DNA from: Archilochus colubris
Taxonomy: Eukaryota; Chordata; Aves; Apodiformes; Trochilidae
Length of the DNA: 64,000 bases
Reading direction: 5' to 3'
Assembly (NCBI GenBank): GCA_023079485.1
Contig: CM041115.1
Coordinates: 41,736,305-41,800,304 of the forward strand
This document shows, in pieces, positions 11,006-21,196 of the stretch. Each line of letters begins with the position of its first letter. Position 1 is the first letter of the stretch. The notes under the pieces were generated by a model. The model was not told the DNA's origin and did not search any database. It saw only the letters and a program-made list of their open reading frames with translations. Position numbers and translations under genes: made by a program.

Positions 11006-11034
11006 AAACCTCCAGGAAGGAAGACTGACACAGT

Positions 11035-11390
11035 GAGGTGAGAAAGTTTGCTGATAATACAAAGTTACTGACTGTAGAAGGGATGTCAAGTGAAAAGGGA
11101 TGACAGGTGACATTGAAGAATAACAGAAGAACCTTTCAAAATTGACTGGGCAATAATATGGCAGGAAAAATTCAGTGCCATCAAATATGAATAGAGATGA
11201 TAGTAATAGTTTCACAAGTGATGGGTTCAGTTCATTGTTACTACTCAGAAAGCAAGCCTTGAAGTTGAGATAGAAACTTTATGAAAACAACAGATAAATG
11301 CTTGAGAGCAGTCAAAGAAATGAGACATAGGAAAAAGAATAAGAATATTGACTTTCTCAAATACTCAATGAACAAAGTGTTCTGTATTGT
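11035..11390 (+). mobile_element. Ancient CR1-type LINE remnant (RT and following segment)
   Basis: Starting near 11045 one frame reads KFADNTKLLTVEG, a decayed form of the RT catalytic KFADDTKLL. Downstream, CAAAATTGACTGGGCAATAA, AATATGGCAGGAAAAATTCA, TTACTACTCAGAAAGCAAG and GAGAGCAGTCAAAGAAATGA follow the order of an old CR1 type known from turtles, crocodilians and birds. Many indels interrupt it. The catalytic second-last D is replaced by N. It is much older than the other CR1s nearby and directly abuts the LTR-like block on its left. Confidence 0.7.
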
Positions 11391-12599
11391 GAAGAAATTA
11401 CTCCTGAGTCACTAATTGCCCCATCATAGTTTTCCAGAAGAAACAAGTATATGTTATGGTTGTATGGGGTGTTAATGAAACATAACTGGGGAATTGCAGG
11501 CTGCAGCCGAAAGATCCCATCTAAGTGAATCAACAGCAGAACTCCTTCCAGTTTTTGAAGAAAAAAAGTCTAACCAACTGTCTGAATATAAATAAAAATG
11601 GTTCTGAAATTTTCTTTACCTGACACAGTAGTAGAGAAGTTGGAGTTGCATTTTTTCACAGTTACATCTTCTATCCTGGAAACTATAAGAGAAGAGGCAC
11701 TGAAGGCCATGTAGCTTAATGCCATATTAGGATTCTTACCAAAGAGAGCTTAATTGCTTTAGGGTTAGTTTTGCATTTTTCTAGTTGTTACATGCCAGAA
11801 GTGGCTAGCCGTCCTTAATTGCTAACATTTGTGACACAGTATAGTTGCCAGTTAATATATGCAGTTTACGTAGAAAGTAAAGAAATAATGACCTACTGTA
11901 AATTTTAGAATTCATACATCATACTCACCATTTGCTTCTTCATCTTTATTAACTATTTTCTGGATCATATTCTGAAGAGGTTCTCACTTTGGTTTTCCAG
12001 AGATAGCTCATTAACCATTTAATTGATATCTTGACCTTTCAATTGACTTTCTAATTGATATTTCGTTTCACTGCACCTGTTCAACAATTAATGTTTATGC
12101 ACTTACTATGTTGTAACAGATTGTCTCTTATCTGCAGCTATATATATTTTATTAGTATATGTGGTTCTTGGCATTTTAAATTAACCACATGTTCATTTCC
12201 GAATCACTTGTTTTTTCTCCTTTTTCAGTATATTATTCTCAATTAAAAGGGGAAAGATTAAGATAAATAAAACACGATGAAGTTCTTGTTTTCCTTTTTT
12301 TTTTTTCTTTGCAACCCAGTATCTCTAGGATGCTATTATAACACTGTAATCCTGAATGAAAGTGTTGCAAGACATATAAATGTCATCAGCTGTATTTACT
12401 AGAACAATGTTGTATCATAGTGTATGCTGACCAGAAATTTATGCCTTTGAATGCATTTTTTTTCCTCTCTATACCCTTAAAGCCTATCACTTATGCCTGC
12501 ACTGGAGAGGGAGTAAAACTAGGAAAGAGGGAGCAGCAAGGGAAGATAGGAGTGTGTAGGAGGAGTTGGGAGATGAGCATCAAGGGTGCTCTCCAGAAT
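11391..12599. other. AT-rich sequence, nothing recognised
   Basis: No coding or repeat signal except a short T tract near 12295-12308. Confidence 0.5.
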
Positions 12600-12865
12600 A
12601 CCTGAGCCGGGTGAAAGGAACAGGTCACCCAGCAGCCCATGGTAATGGGGCAAGTCCAAGATCAAGCCAGGAAGTCAAGCCCATGAGTCAGGGTTAAAGT
12701 CATAGTGAGGGGTGTGACCAGGCACCCGGCCCGCTCAAAGCTCATGCAGGGGGGAGAAAAGATTGCTTAAAAGCAGCTCCTGGATGAATAGGGGCAAGCT
12801 CCCATTGAGGCTGTCTAACACAGAGCTGGACACTTGCATTATAGCTGGTCCTAAACAGAGGAGCT
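12600..12865 (+). repeat. GC-richer repeat-like block, family not identified
   Basis: About 265 bases stand out from AT-rich surroundings by GC content, with short direct motifs such as CAAGTCCAAGATCAAGCCAGG, GTCAAGCCCATGAGTCAGGG and GTTAAAGTCATAGTGAGGGG. It looks like an interspersed repeat I have met in bird sequence, but I cannot name it. No protein frame and no tRNA-like promoter boxes were seen. Confidence 0.4.
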
Positions 12866-14270
12866 GAGCCCCAGAAGGACGTGGATGTATGTAGGGTTCT
12901 GACACTCCTGCCCTTTCTATCCATTTCTTTTTCCGTTCCCCCTACACTTACACCTTTACCTGTCCTCCTGTCCTTCCCCTCTGCTCTTCTCCTTTGCTTG
13001 CTCTTTCCCTATTCCCTTGACCTGCTTTTTTTTTTTTTTTTTTTTCCTGAAAGAGAACTTGTAGAGCAGAGTGGACACACAGTGAGCGTTTATGGGGACA
13101 GAACTGAGTGTACAGGGCACAGTCCTGTGACAGCTTTACAGGAGTGCACTTCTCTGCAGCAGCTTTCAGCTGTGGGGCCTACAATCATGTACCAAATATC
13201 TGAGGAACAGGATGTCACTGAAGAGAGAAATATTGATTGCCTGTGTACCTGGGTCCCACCAAACCTTATATTCATATGTTTAATAATATCATAGTTGTTT
13301 CAATGTTAATGTTGAAATTATATTGATTTTCACTATATAGTTTACTGTTATTTTTATATTCATTTTCAAAGACCAAAGACAGTCATGCAGTTTGAGAAAA
13401 AACATATATCACAGAAGCCTTCTTTTGCAAAATATATGTTCTGTAGAACGTGCCTGTAAATATGTCCGTAACTCCACACTCATCTGTCACAAGAGCATTA
13501 AACTTCACCAGATTCAGTTATCATTTACTCGAGTGTCTCAGTGTGCTATAGTTTTTTTAAAAATTTCCAGGCATTGTGACTGAAAAAAAGCTATTATGAA
13601 AATTTTTGTATTTTGGTATTAGAGTAGTATTTTAAGGCGTTGTATCTGGTCGATTGAAAAATACTCCAAAGCATGCAGAAAATAATAAAAATTGCTGATT
13701 TTCTGTTTGGTCAATTGTGAAAAGTGTTGACAGTTTCTCCTAATGATATTTCATTCTACTAGTATCTGTGCCGAAAAAAGCCCAAACAATGCATTTTGAT
13801 TCTAGATATAGACTGGGTAATGGATGACTCAGTCTATAATACCCATCTGCTTGCATTTGTTTCCCGTGGAAGTAAGGGGAAACTCTTCTAAAACTGTGTT
13901 CTAGTAAGTCTGAATTGCAGTTGTTGTTTCCTGTTCATTTGCTATTTAAATTACAAGCTGGAAGACAGTGTTTTCTTGAGAAAATTCTGTGCTGAATTGG
14001 TCAATCGCTTTATATTTTCTACAAATTTTCAACAAGAATTTAGGCTCAATACTAGTCTTTCAAAATACAAATAGCTTGTCCACTAAATTGTGAAATAAAT
14101 GATAGAGGCAAAATTAATGTGATTGTTCTACCCTTATCCCGAGTTTGATAGAATAATCTTGTGTAGGCCCATTTCAACACAGCAAACTATCAGTACTACT
14201 TGTAAAATAAATCCTATATTTAGGACATAAAATGGCTAGGTATAAATGATGAGATAATATGCTGACATCT
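12866..14270. other. AT-rich sequence with a poly-T run
   Basis: A pyrimidine-rich stretch at about 12900-13047 ends in a run of about 20 T (13027-13046). A 137-codon frame crosses it only because the tract lacks stops. Nothing else was recognised. Confidence 0.5.
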
Positions 14271-14832
14271 TGTGATTATTTTACCTGGAATAGAGTTAAA
14301 TTTCATCATAGTAGGTGGTATGGGGCTATGTTTTTGATTTTTTGTTGAAAGCAGTGTTACTAAATAACACAGGAATGTTTTGGTTACTGCTGAACAGTGC
14401 TTACACAAAGTCAGGGTCTTTCCTCAGACTGCCCTGGCATCAGTTACACTGGGGATGTACAAGAACATGTGAGGGGACACAACTGGGAGAATTGACCCCA
14501 ACTGGCCAAAGAGATACCACATACCTTACAACATTGTGTTCAGCAATAGAACTAGGTTGGGTGGAGGTTGGTGGAGGCTTCAGTGCTTGGGACTGGCTAA
14601 ACATTGGAAGATTGATGATATTCAATCATTCTCCTTTGCAACACTCATTTTTCTTGGGTTTTATTTCTCTCTCTCTTTGTTATGTTGTGTTTGGGTTTTT
14701 TTTTTCTTTTTCAATTATTAACCAGTCTTTATCTCAATTAACAAGTTTTCTCATTTTTAACTTTCTTATTCTTCCCCCATCCAGTCAAGCAAAGAGTTGT
14801 GTTTAGTTGCTGGTTGGGGTTATAACATGACA
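14271..14832 (+). mobile_element. Solo LTR of an avian ERV (ERVL-like)
   Basis: The block matches, in order, an avian LTR consensus that begins TGTCCTGG and ends TTAAACC-type-GACA. Recognised parts are CTGGAATAGAGTTAAA near the left end, ATAACACAGGAATGTTTTGG, GCTGAACAGTGCTTACAC, GGGGACACAACTGGGAGAAT, GGCCAAAGAGATACCACATA, CAGTCTTTATCTCAATTAAC, and GTTGCTGGTTGGGGTTATAA at the right end. With TG at 14271 and CA at 14832 it is 562 bases long. The five bases before it are CATCT and the five after are CAGCT, a probable target-site duplication with one change. Five bases is usual for ERVL-like elements. No internal retroviral genes remain. Confidence 0.8.
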
Positions 14833-16374
14833 CAGCTCTTAGGAGGGAAGAGGGATGTCACCCAAAACACGATATATGTGGTCCTTAATTTTTAGCTAGA
14901 GAGTCTAAAAACCTTTGAAAACCTAAGCAGATGGGATGAAAGAAAAAGATTTCCTACATTAATAGTAAGACAGGGTAAGTAGCATTTGCACTTTTTATTT
15001 TGGTTATATCCTTTGGATGGCAATCAATCTTTCAAGACTGAAATTCTAGAGAATTAGAAAAACTCTGCTATTGGTAGTTCAAAATCTCCTACCTGGAAAT
15101 AAATCATAAATCTCAAGCCACACTACAAATGTTAAGAATATGTTTACCACAATTACAACAATTCTAGATTATTCCTTTATATTACTAGAATTAATGGCAT
15201 TTTTCAGACTTGTTATCCAAAGGAGACATTTTGTAATCATTAGAGGAAGAGGGGATTTTTCATCCTGAGTTCTAGTGAGAGAATTCACTGTTAGAAAGAA
15301 AATTTGTAAGTATGGGCAGATTTTGTGGTTCAAGATTGTAATATTGTTATTAACTAATTATGTAATTCAGTGGTAAGTGGAGTACTGATCAGATATGCTA
15401 TCTACCTCAAAAAGTTCTTGTAGAACAAAAACTGAAGTGAGAGAAGATCTGGCATTAAGTGTAACAAAACAGAAGGAAGACATTTATTTGTTTAAGGTGA
15501 AATAAAAAGTGCATTTGGTATGATGTAAATCTCTGGTGAATAAAAATGAGAGATGCTGATGCAGCTAAAGGAGGATACTTAGTTTCTGTTTATTATAAAG
15601 AATTTATACAGCAAAATGTGTGGTTCTTGCTAAGGTTAAGAAGTTTTCCTTTGTTTAGCCTGTTTGAATATGTGTTATTATTCTACAGTTTTGTAAGAGA
15701 GACAGATACTTGGGAGGAAGAAGGGTACTCAGAATGGCAGTCTGATTCATCATACTTACTGTAGAAGTTAGGATATATTTATAAAATAGTCTTATTTGGA
15801 AGGAAATTATTATTAACCTGCTAACAAGTGGGAAACCAAGTTGCCCTTGAGACAAATCTTACTTCTCGCTTTGGAGCTGAAATATCTGGCTGATCTCCTT
15901 CCATTTTTTTAGCTTGTCTTCCGTATAAGACTTGTCTTTAAAGCTGGCCTGTGCAGTAGTATCTTACTTGCAAAAATAAGATCTTTCAATTTTTCTTTCT
16001 TTATGAATTCCCACTCATTGAGGGTAAAGTGGTCATCTGAAATAATTTGCTTGGTCTTACTTTCCTTAGAATTAAGAAAAGCAAAATGTCATTCTTGATC
16101 TTACTATCATCATAAATGTTGTATTATTTTAATGCATCTGCCAAAGAATTAAAAGTAATTTTTACTAACAGTGTATGGAGAACTAGTAATATTTATTTTT
16201 ATTGCAGTCTAAAAGGCTGGAAGACTATTAGATTACTTTGTCTGAGAAAGAAAAGCTTATTATACTCTGAGAAGACTGATAGGAAAATAGATGACAACAT
16301 GATAGATGAAAATAGCTGATAACATAGATTTACAAAAAATGAAGAATTTCTACACTATCCTTAAACACTACTTA
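14833..16374. other. AT-rich sequence, nothing recognised
   Basis: No gene, RNA or repeat was recognised; frames are short. Confidence 0.5.
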
Positions 16375-16627
16375 TCATAGAATCACAGAATGGCAAGGTT
16401 TGGAAGGGACCTTAAAGATCATCTAGTTCCAGTTCCCCTAGATGCAACCACAGGCAGTGACTCCTTCCACAGGACCAGGTTACTCAAGCTCCTCTCCAGC
16501 CTGGCCTTAAACCCTTCCAGGGAGGTGGCAGCTGTCACAGGATAGAATTTCTTACTAACGTCCAGACTAAATCTCCACTCTTCAAGTTTGAAACCACTGA
16601 CCCTTGTCCTCTTGCTACACACCCTAC
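16375..16627 (-). mobile_element. CR1 LINE 3' end fragment
   Basis: Begins with the reversed CR1 terminus TCATAGAATCACAGAATGG and GGTTTGGAAGGGACCTTAAA, then CTCCTTCCACAGGACCAGG, CAGCCTGGCCTTAAACCC, GAATTTCTTACTAACGTCCAG and CCCTTGTCCTCTTGCTACAC. That is about 250 bases of CR1 3' region on the minus strand, 5'-truncated. Moderately well preserved. Confidence 0.93.
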
Positions 16628-17943
16628 ACATTACTTCTTTACTTAATGTGTCATATATTTCCTTTTAATTCTATAATTTGTGGCAAAACCTACAGGTTCT
16701 TAAAATGCATCCTTTCACTAATTCTAATTCCTCTTGTGAATTTGGTTGATAGCAGGTTTTAATTATCTCTTTGTTTGTTTCAGGCTAGCAGACTCTGTTA
16801 GGATTCTGTCTACCTATCATTAACACTTGTTTAAATGCATGAATAGAGGGTATTTCTGGGAGTGGGAAGAGGTCATATGCTGCTTTTAAGATTAGATTTC
16901 TGTGTTAGAATGGTGAGTGTTTTAATTTTTTTTTTTTTTTTTTTAAGTAGGGTACTCCATAGAAACTTAACATTTTTGCAATTGTACATTTTTGCAACAG
17001 TGTATTTTTCTACTTTGGTTTTGGAAGTCTTTTTTTTTCTTTTATTTATTTATTTTTAATCCATATCAGTATCGAAAATGTTATAGTAACTTGCCTGCTT
17101 TGTTTTTGATTTTATTTTTAGATTGTTAGAAACTTATGGTAAAAATATCTCATTGAATTTCTTCTGTAGGCTACAGAGATATATTTACAGAGTCTGTCTG
17201 TGATTGCTAAATAGCACAAAAACCGTATGACAGGCAGACCAGACAGTATGGACAATGTGGAATTAATTCTTCCACCAGTTAAACTATATTGTAAATCTGC
17301 AGAAGCTCATGTCCTCCTTTTTGCCTTTAAAATTCTTCCTGCAGACAGGTATATGTCTGATTGGATTGTATTAATTATGAACTTACATAAAATCAGAAAA
17401 AGAAGCTCATACAAATGTCAGGGAGTTTGGTGGGGCAGAAGTGCTGTGACTGCAGTAACTGGGACAGCCTGCATTGACTTCAATGAGTTCATGATCAAGA
17501 GATTTTACCCTTCAGAAAGTCAATGCTTTCATATTGTACTCTCATCTATTCTACTGAGGGTCACTGTCTAGCAAACAGCATTTTAGTATACAGTATACTT
17601 CCTTCAACTCAAAAAAACCTCAAACCCCGAACCTTGAGATTTATGAGGTTCACTTTTCTTTAAATCATTACATAGCAATTAAAGCAAAGCAATGACTGGG
17701 GAGTAAGTAGAAAAGTGTATTTCATATCCTTTCAGTAAACTAATAAAAAATTTATGCCATTTTATAAGACAGTATAAGCTGATGCAGGGTTACAAGGGAT
17801 TTGAAGTAGGATGTTATTCTTAGCACAGAGCATCTGTGTTTATAAAGCAAATTTTGTCATTATATACAAGCAAGTATAGTTTATACTGGTTTATGGAGAT
17901 CAGAAGTATTATATGCTAGACTTTCAGTATTAAAAAAGCATCA
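16628..17943. other. AT-rich sequence with T-rich tracts
   Basis: Holds a run of about 20 T at 16924-16945 and a T-rich patch at 17028-17057. A 114-codon frame at 17227-17571 resembles no family I know and lies in no exon-like setting. Confidence 0.45.
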
Positions 17944-18021
17944 TAGCAGACTGCTGAATTTTGAGGTGGTATCAGAATATGGTAGCAGACTGCTGAATTT
18001 TGAGGTGGTATCAGAATATGG
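17944..18021 (+). repeat. Perfect tandem duplication, 2 x 39 bases
   Basis: The unit beginning TAGCAGACTGCTGAATTTTG occurs at 17944-17982 and again, unchanged, at 17983-18021. It lies 21 bases upstream of the large pyrimidine tract. Perfect identity means a recent event. Confidence 0.97.
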
Positions 18022-18042
18022 TGATTTACAAAGTAATAACTA

Positions 18043-19056
18043 CTTTTTCCTTTCCTTTCCTTTCCTTTCCTTTCCTTTCCTTTCCTTTCCTTTCCTTTCC
18101 TTTCCTTTCCTTTCCTTTCCTTTCCTTTCCTTTCCTTTCCTTTACTTTCCTTTCCTTTCCTTTCCTTTCCTTTCCTTTCCTTTCCTTTCCTTTCCTTTCC
18201 TTTCCTTTCCTTTCTTCCTTCCCTTTCCTTCCCCTTCCCCCTTTCCTTTCCTTTCCTTTCCTTTCCTTTCCTTTCCTTTCCTTTCCTTTCCTTTCCTTTC
18301 CTTTCCTTTCCTTTCCTTTCCTTTCCTTTCCTTTCCTTTCCTTTCCTTTCCTTTCCCTTCCTTTCCCTTCCCTTCCCTTCCTTTCCCTTCCCTTCCTTTC
18401 CCTTCCCTTCCTTTCCCTTCCCTTCCCTTCCCTTCCCTTCCCTTCCCTTCCCTTCCCTTCCCTTCCCTTCCCTTCCCTTCCCTTCCCTTCCCTTCCCTTC
18501 CCTTCCCTTCCCTTCCCTTCCCTTCCCTTCCCTTCCCTTCCCTTCCCTTCCCTTCCCTTCCCTTCCCTTCCCTTCCCTTCCCTTCCCTTCCCTTCCCTTC
18601 CCTTTCCTTTCCCTTCCCTTCCCTCCTCTCCCTTTCCCTTTCCCTTTCCCTTTCCCTTTCCCTTTCCCTTTCCCTTTCCCTTTCCTTTCCCTTTCCCTTT
18701 CCTTTCCCTTTCCTTTCCCTTTCCCTTTTTCCCTCCCTTTCCTTTCCCTTTCCCTCTCCCTCTCCCTCTCCCTCTCCCCTCTCCCTCTCCCTCTCCCTCT
18801 CCCTCTCCCTCTCCCTCTCCCTCTCCTCTCCTCTCCTCTCCCTCTCCCTCTCCCTCTCCCTTTCCCTTTCCCTTTCCCTCTCCCTCTCCCTCTCCCTCTC
18901 CCTCTCCCTCTCCCTCTCCCTCTCCCTTTCCCTTTCCCTTTCCCTTTCCCTTTCCCTTTCCCTTTCCCTTTCCCTTTCCCTTTCCCTTTCCCTTTCCTTT
19001 TTCCTTTTTCCTTTTTCCTTTTTTCCTTTTTCCTTTTTCCTTTTTCCTTTTTTCCT
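18043..19056 (+). repeat. 1-kb polypyrimidine tract made of changing C/T microsatellites
   Basis: All 1,014 bases are C or T except one A at 18144. The unit changes along the tract: CCTTT pentamers (about 18046-18213), a short irregular patch, CCTTT again (to about 18350), mixed CCTTT/CCCTT (about 18351-18420), CCCTT pentamers (to about 18600), CCCTTT hexamers with variants (to about 18755), CCCTCT hexamers with a CCCTTT insert (to about 18925), CCCTTT (to about 18995), then CCTTTTT heptamers to the end. Each block differs from its neighbour by one base change or insertion in the unit, as expected from serial slippage. Long stop-free frames in both directions here are by-products of composition. 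Confidence 0.99.
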
Positions 19057-19350
19057 GTTCACTATTACTAATATACTGTTTGTATAAATGATTTTGTTTT
19101 GCTGGGGCAAACCATCCTTTCTTCTGCTTCCTGGACATCCTATGGATGCCTTTTATTGCTGTTGGAATAAGTATGATACTAATGTTTAACATGGTGGTGA
19201 TGTTTTTTCATCTTTTTTTTACTTTTACTTGGATTCCCGTATGAGATCTTAGTTATGCCTAAAAAAGAAGTACGTGTAGTTATCTATATCATGTTCTAAG
19301 GTGATGCTGTACCAGATCAACATTTTCTTTACATATGACTTTTATTAGAT
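19057..19350. other. Unique AT-rich sequence
   Basis: Ordinary sequence between two simple-repeat tracts; nothing recognised. Confidence 0.4.
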
Positions 19351-19440
19351 CATATATAACATATATATGATATATATGTATATATATCTCTCTCTCTCTC
19401 TCTCTACATATGTATATATATATATGTATATATATCTCTC
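19351..19440. repeat. TA/TATG and CT microsatellite
   Basis: Alternating AT-type units (ATATATGATATATATGTATA), then about ten CT units, then TATATATATATGTATATATA and CTCTC. The AT parts are self-complementary and could extrude as hairpins. Confidence 0.95.
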
Positions 19441-21140
19441 ACCTCAATTTTCAGTATGGGGCTGAAAATTTCACTGATGCAGACTCCTATTTACAACTTC
19501 AGCAATTAGGTTACCTTCATTCAACACCAGCTGGAGGGTTATTACTTGTAAAGTATACATAGGCCAAAAAAAATTTCAACACTTGTGAAAGAACTGGCAC
19601 CACTGCAGTCATAGCGATATTATTCAGATATTCTTCAGATTAATTATTACAGCTCATGTATATTGATTGTGCAATCACAAATAGCACAAGCAATCTTTGA
19701 ACTATCATGTTTGTCATTATAATTTCACCCCTGCTTCTAAATACACAGATCAATTATTTCAATCTTAGGGTGCAAAGAGTACAGTGAACTGTCAGCATGA
19801 CCTGCATGAGTGGAAGTGTGGTACTAACATGAGAGTTTTGCCTTCTTATTCTTGGATCCATTTGGGCTAATTTTATGTGTTTGGTCTTGCAACCCACAAA
19901 TTTTGCCTTTCTTTAATGGTTTGCAATTCTTGCAAATCTTGGTTTTTTGATATGTGAATGAATGACTACACGTGTCAATTTTTTCTTAAACTAGATATTT
20001 ACTTTTGTGTACTTTGGTGTTTCTAAAATGGTTTTTATAATCCCTGCTAATTGACTGTTTTGGAGTTGGTTGTAGCCTCGGTCCTCCCATATCATGTTGT
20101 ACCTATACTTGCAAAGCCTCTGTTCTCTATTCATACCTGTGGGGGTTTTTTTAGGGTAATAGATACTTCATCCAAAACAGAATTCTGCTTGATATTACTG
20201 TCTATCAGCTAGAGACATATAAATAATAACTAAAGTTGCATATTGCAGCTGTACAAAGTTCAGCAAAAGCAAAAAGAAAGTGTTTAATAGTCATCTCTGG
20301 TTAGACAACTGCTGTTACTGCTGAACAAGCTAAAACACAGAAGTCACAGCAGTCCAAGTGAAAGCAAAACCATACAAATCCTGTGGCTTTTGCTTTTCAT
20401 TTAAGAGAAAGCATGTGGACTATGGCAACAATTGCAACAACTTTGGGCCATATGGTTACACTTAAATATTGAACATATGAACCAAAAATGAGCACATCCC
20501 CAGACCTATGGTACTGGGTATTCAAACTAAGAATAAGAAGACCTTTAAAACAGGTGGATATTCTTACCCATCATTCACATAACTGTGAGTTTGTGTCCTG
20601 TTTTCTGTTAATGGACACACTTCAGAGTCAAGTATTTTTCTAACAATACTGTAAAACTGACATGTAAATTGCCTTCTTGACATACAAATAACAGATCAAT
20701 GTCAGATGCAGAACCTGAGATTGCCACAGCATCTCTTGATTTCCAAATACTTTTCAAGTATATAAAATACTAATTTTCTGTATCCCTGTTATTTTTTTCC
20801 TACCTGATATCACTAACTGGAATTTAGGAAATTGACATTTTTATTGTTACAGTATTTCCACACTCGTTGCTAAAGTAAAGCATGATATTACCATCATTTG
20901 AGCATGTACTTACATATCTGCTGATTCATTACTCTGCAATGTTATTTCATGATAAACAGATTAGAAAATTATGCAGCCAACATGATAGCATTTCAGCAAT
21001 GGGAATTTTTTACCCATTATGAAGCTTTCAAAACCTGATTATATTTCTGGAAGAAGTAAGGGGAAAAGAGTGAGAATACTCCTCTTTCCTTCTCCCATCA
21101 ACTTTGATCAACGGGTACATTGTTGCTCATTTTTTTCTCT
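19441..21140. other. AT-rich sequence, nothing recognised
   Basis: No gene, RNA or repeat was recognised in this stretch. Confidence 0.5.
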
Positions 21141-21196
21141 CTTTCTCTTTTTTTTTTTTTTTTTTTTTTTTCCTTCCTTCCTTCCTTCCTTCCTCT
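21130..21196 (+). repeat. Poly-T run followed by CCTT repeats
   Basis: T with occasional C, a run of about 24 T at 21148-21171, then six or so CCTT units to about 21195. This is another pyrimidine-only tract, much shorter than the one at 18043. Confidence 0.95.

Noticed and set aside
12881..13294. 137-codon plus-strand frame
   Set aside because: Its first half is a pyrimidine-rich and poly-T stretch read as Leu/Phe/Ser/Pro; the rest has no family resemblance.
17227..17571. 114-codon frame on the plus strand
   Set aside because: No known motif. Composition follows the surrounding non-coding DNA, and no splice context was convincing.
17966..19192. Open frames of 320-390 codons on both strands, rich in Phe-Pro-Leu-Ser or Lys-Gly-Glu-Arg
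   Set aside because: They are produced by the C/T microsatellite, which cannot form stop codons. Several frames stay open at once on both strands, and the protein is pure repeat.
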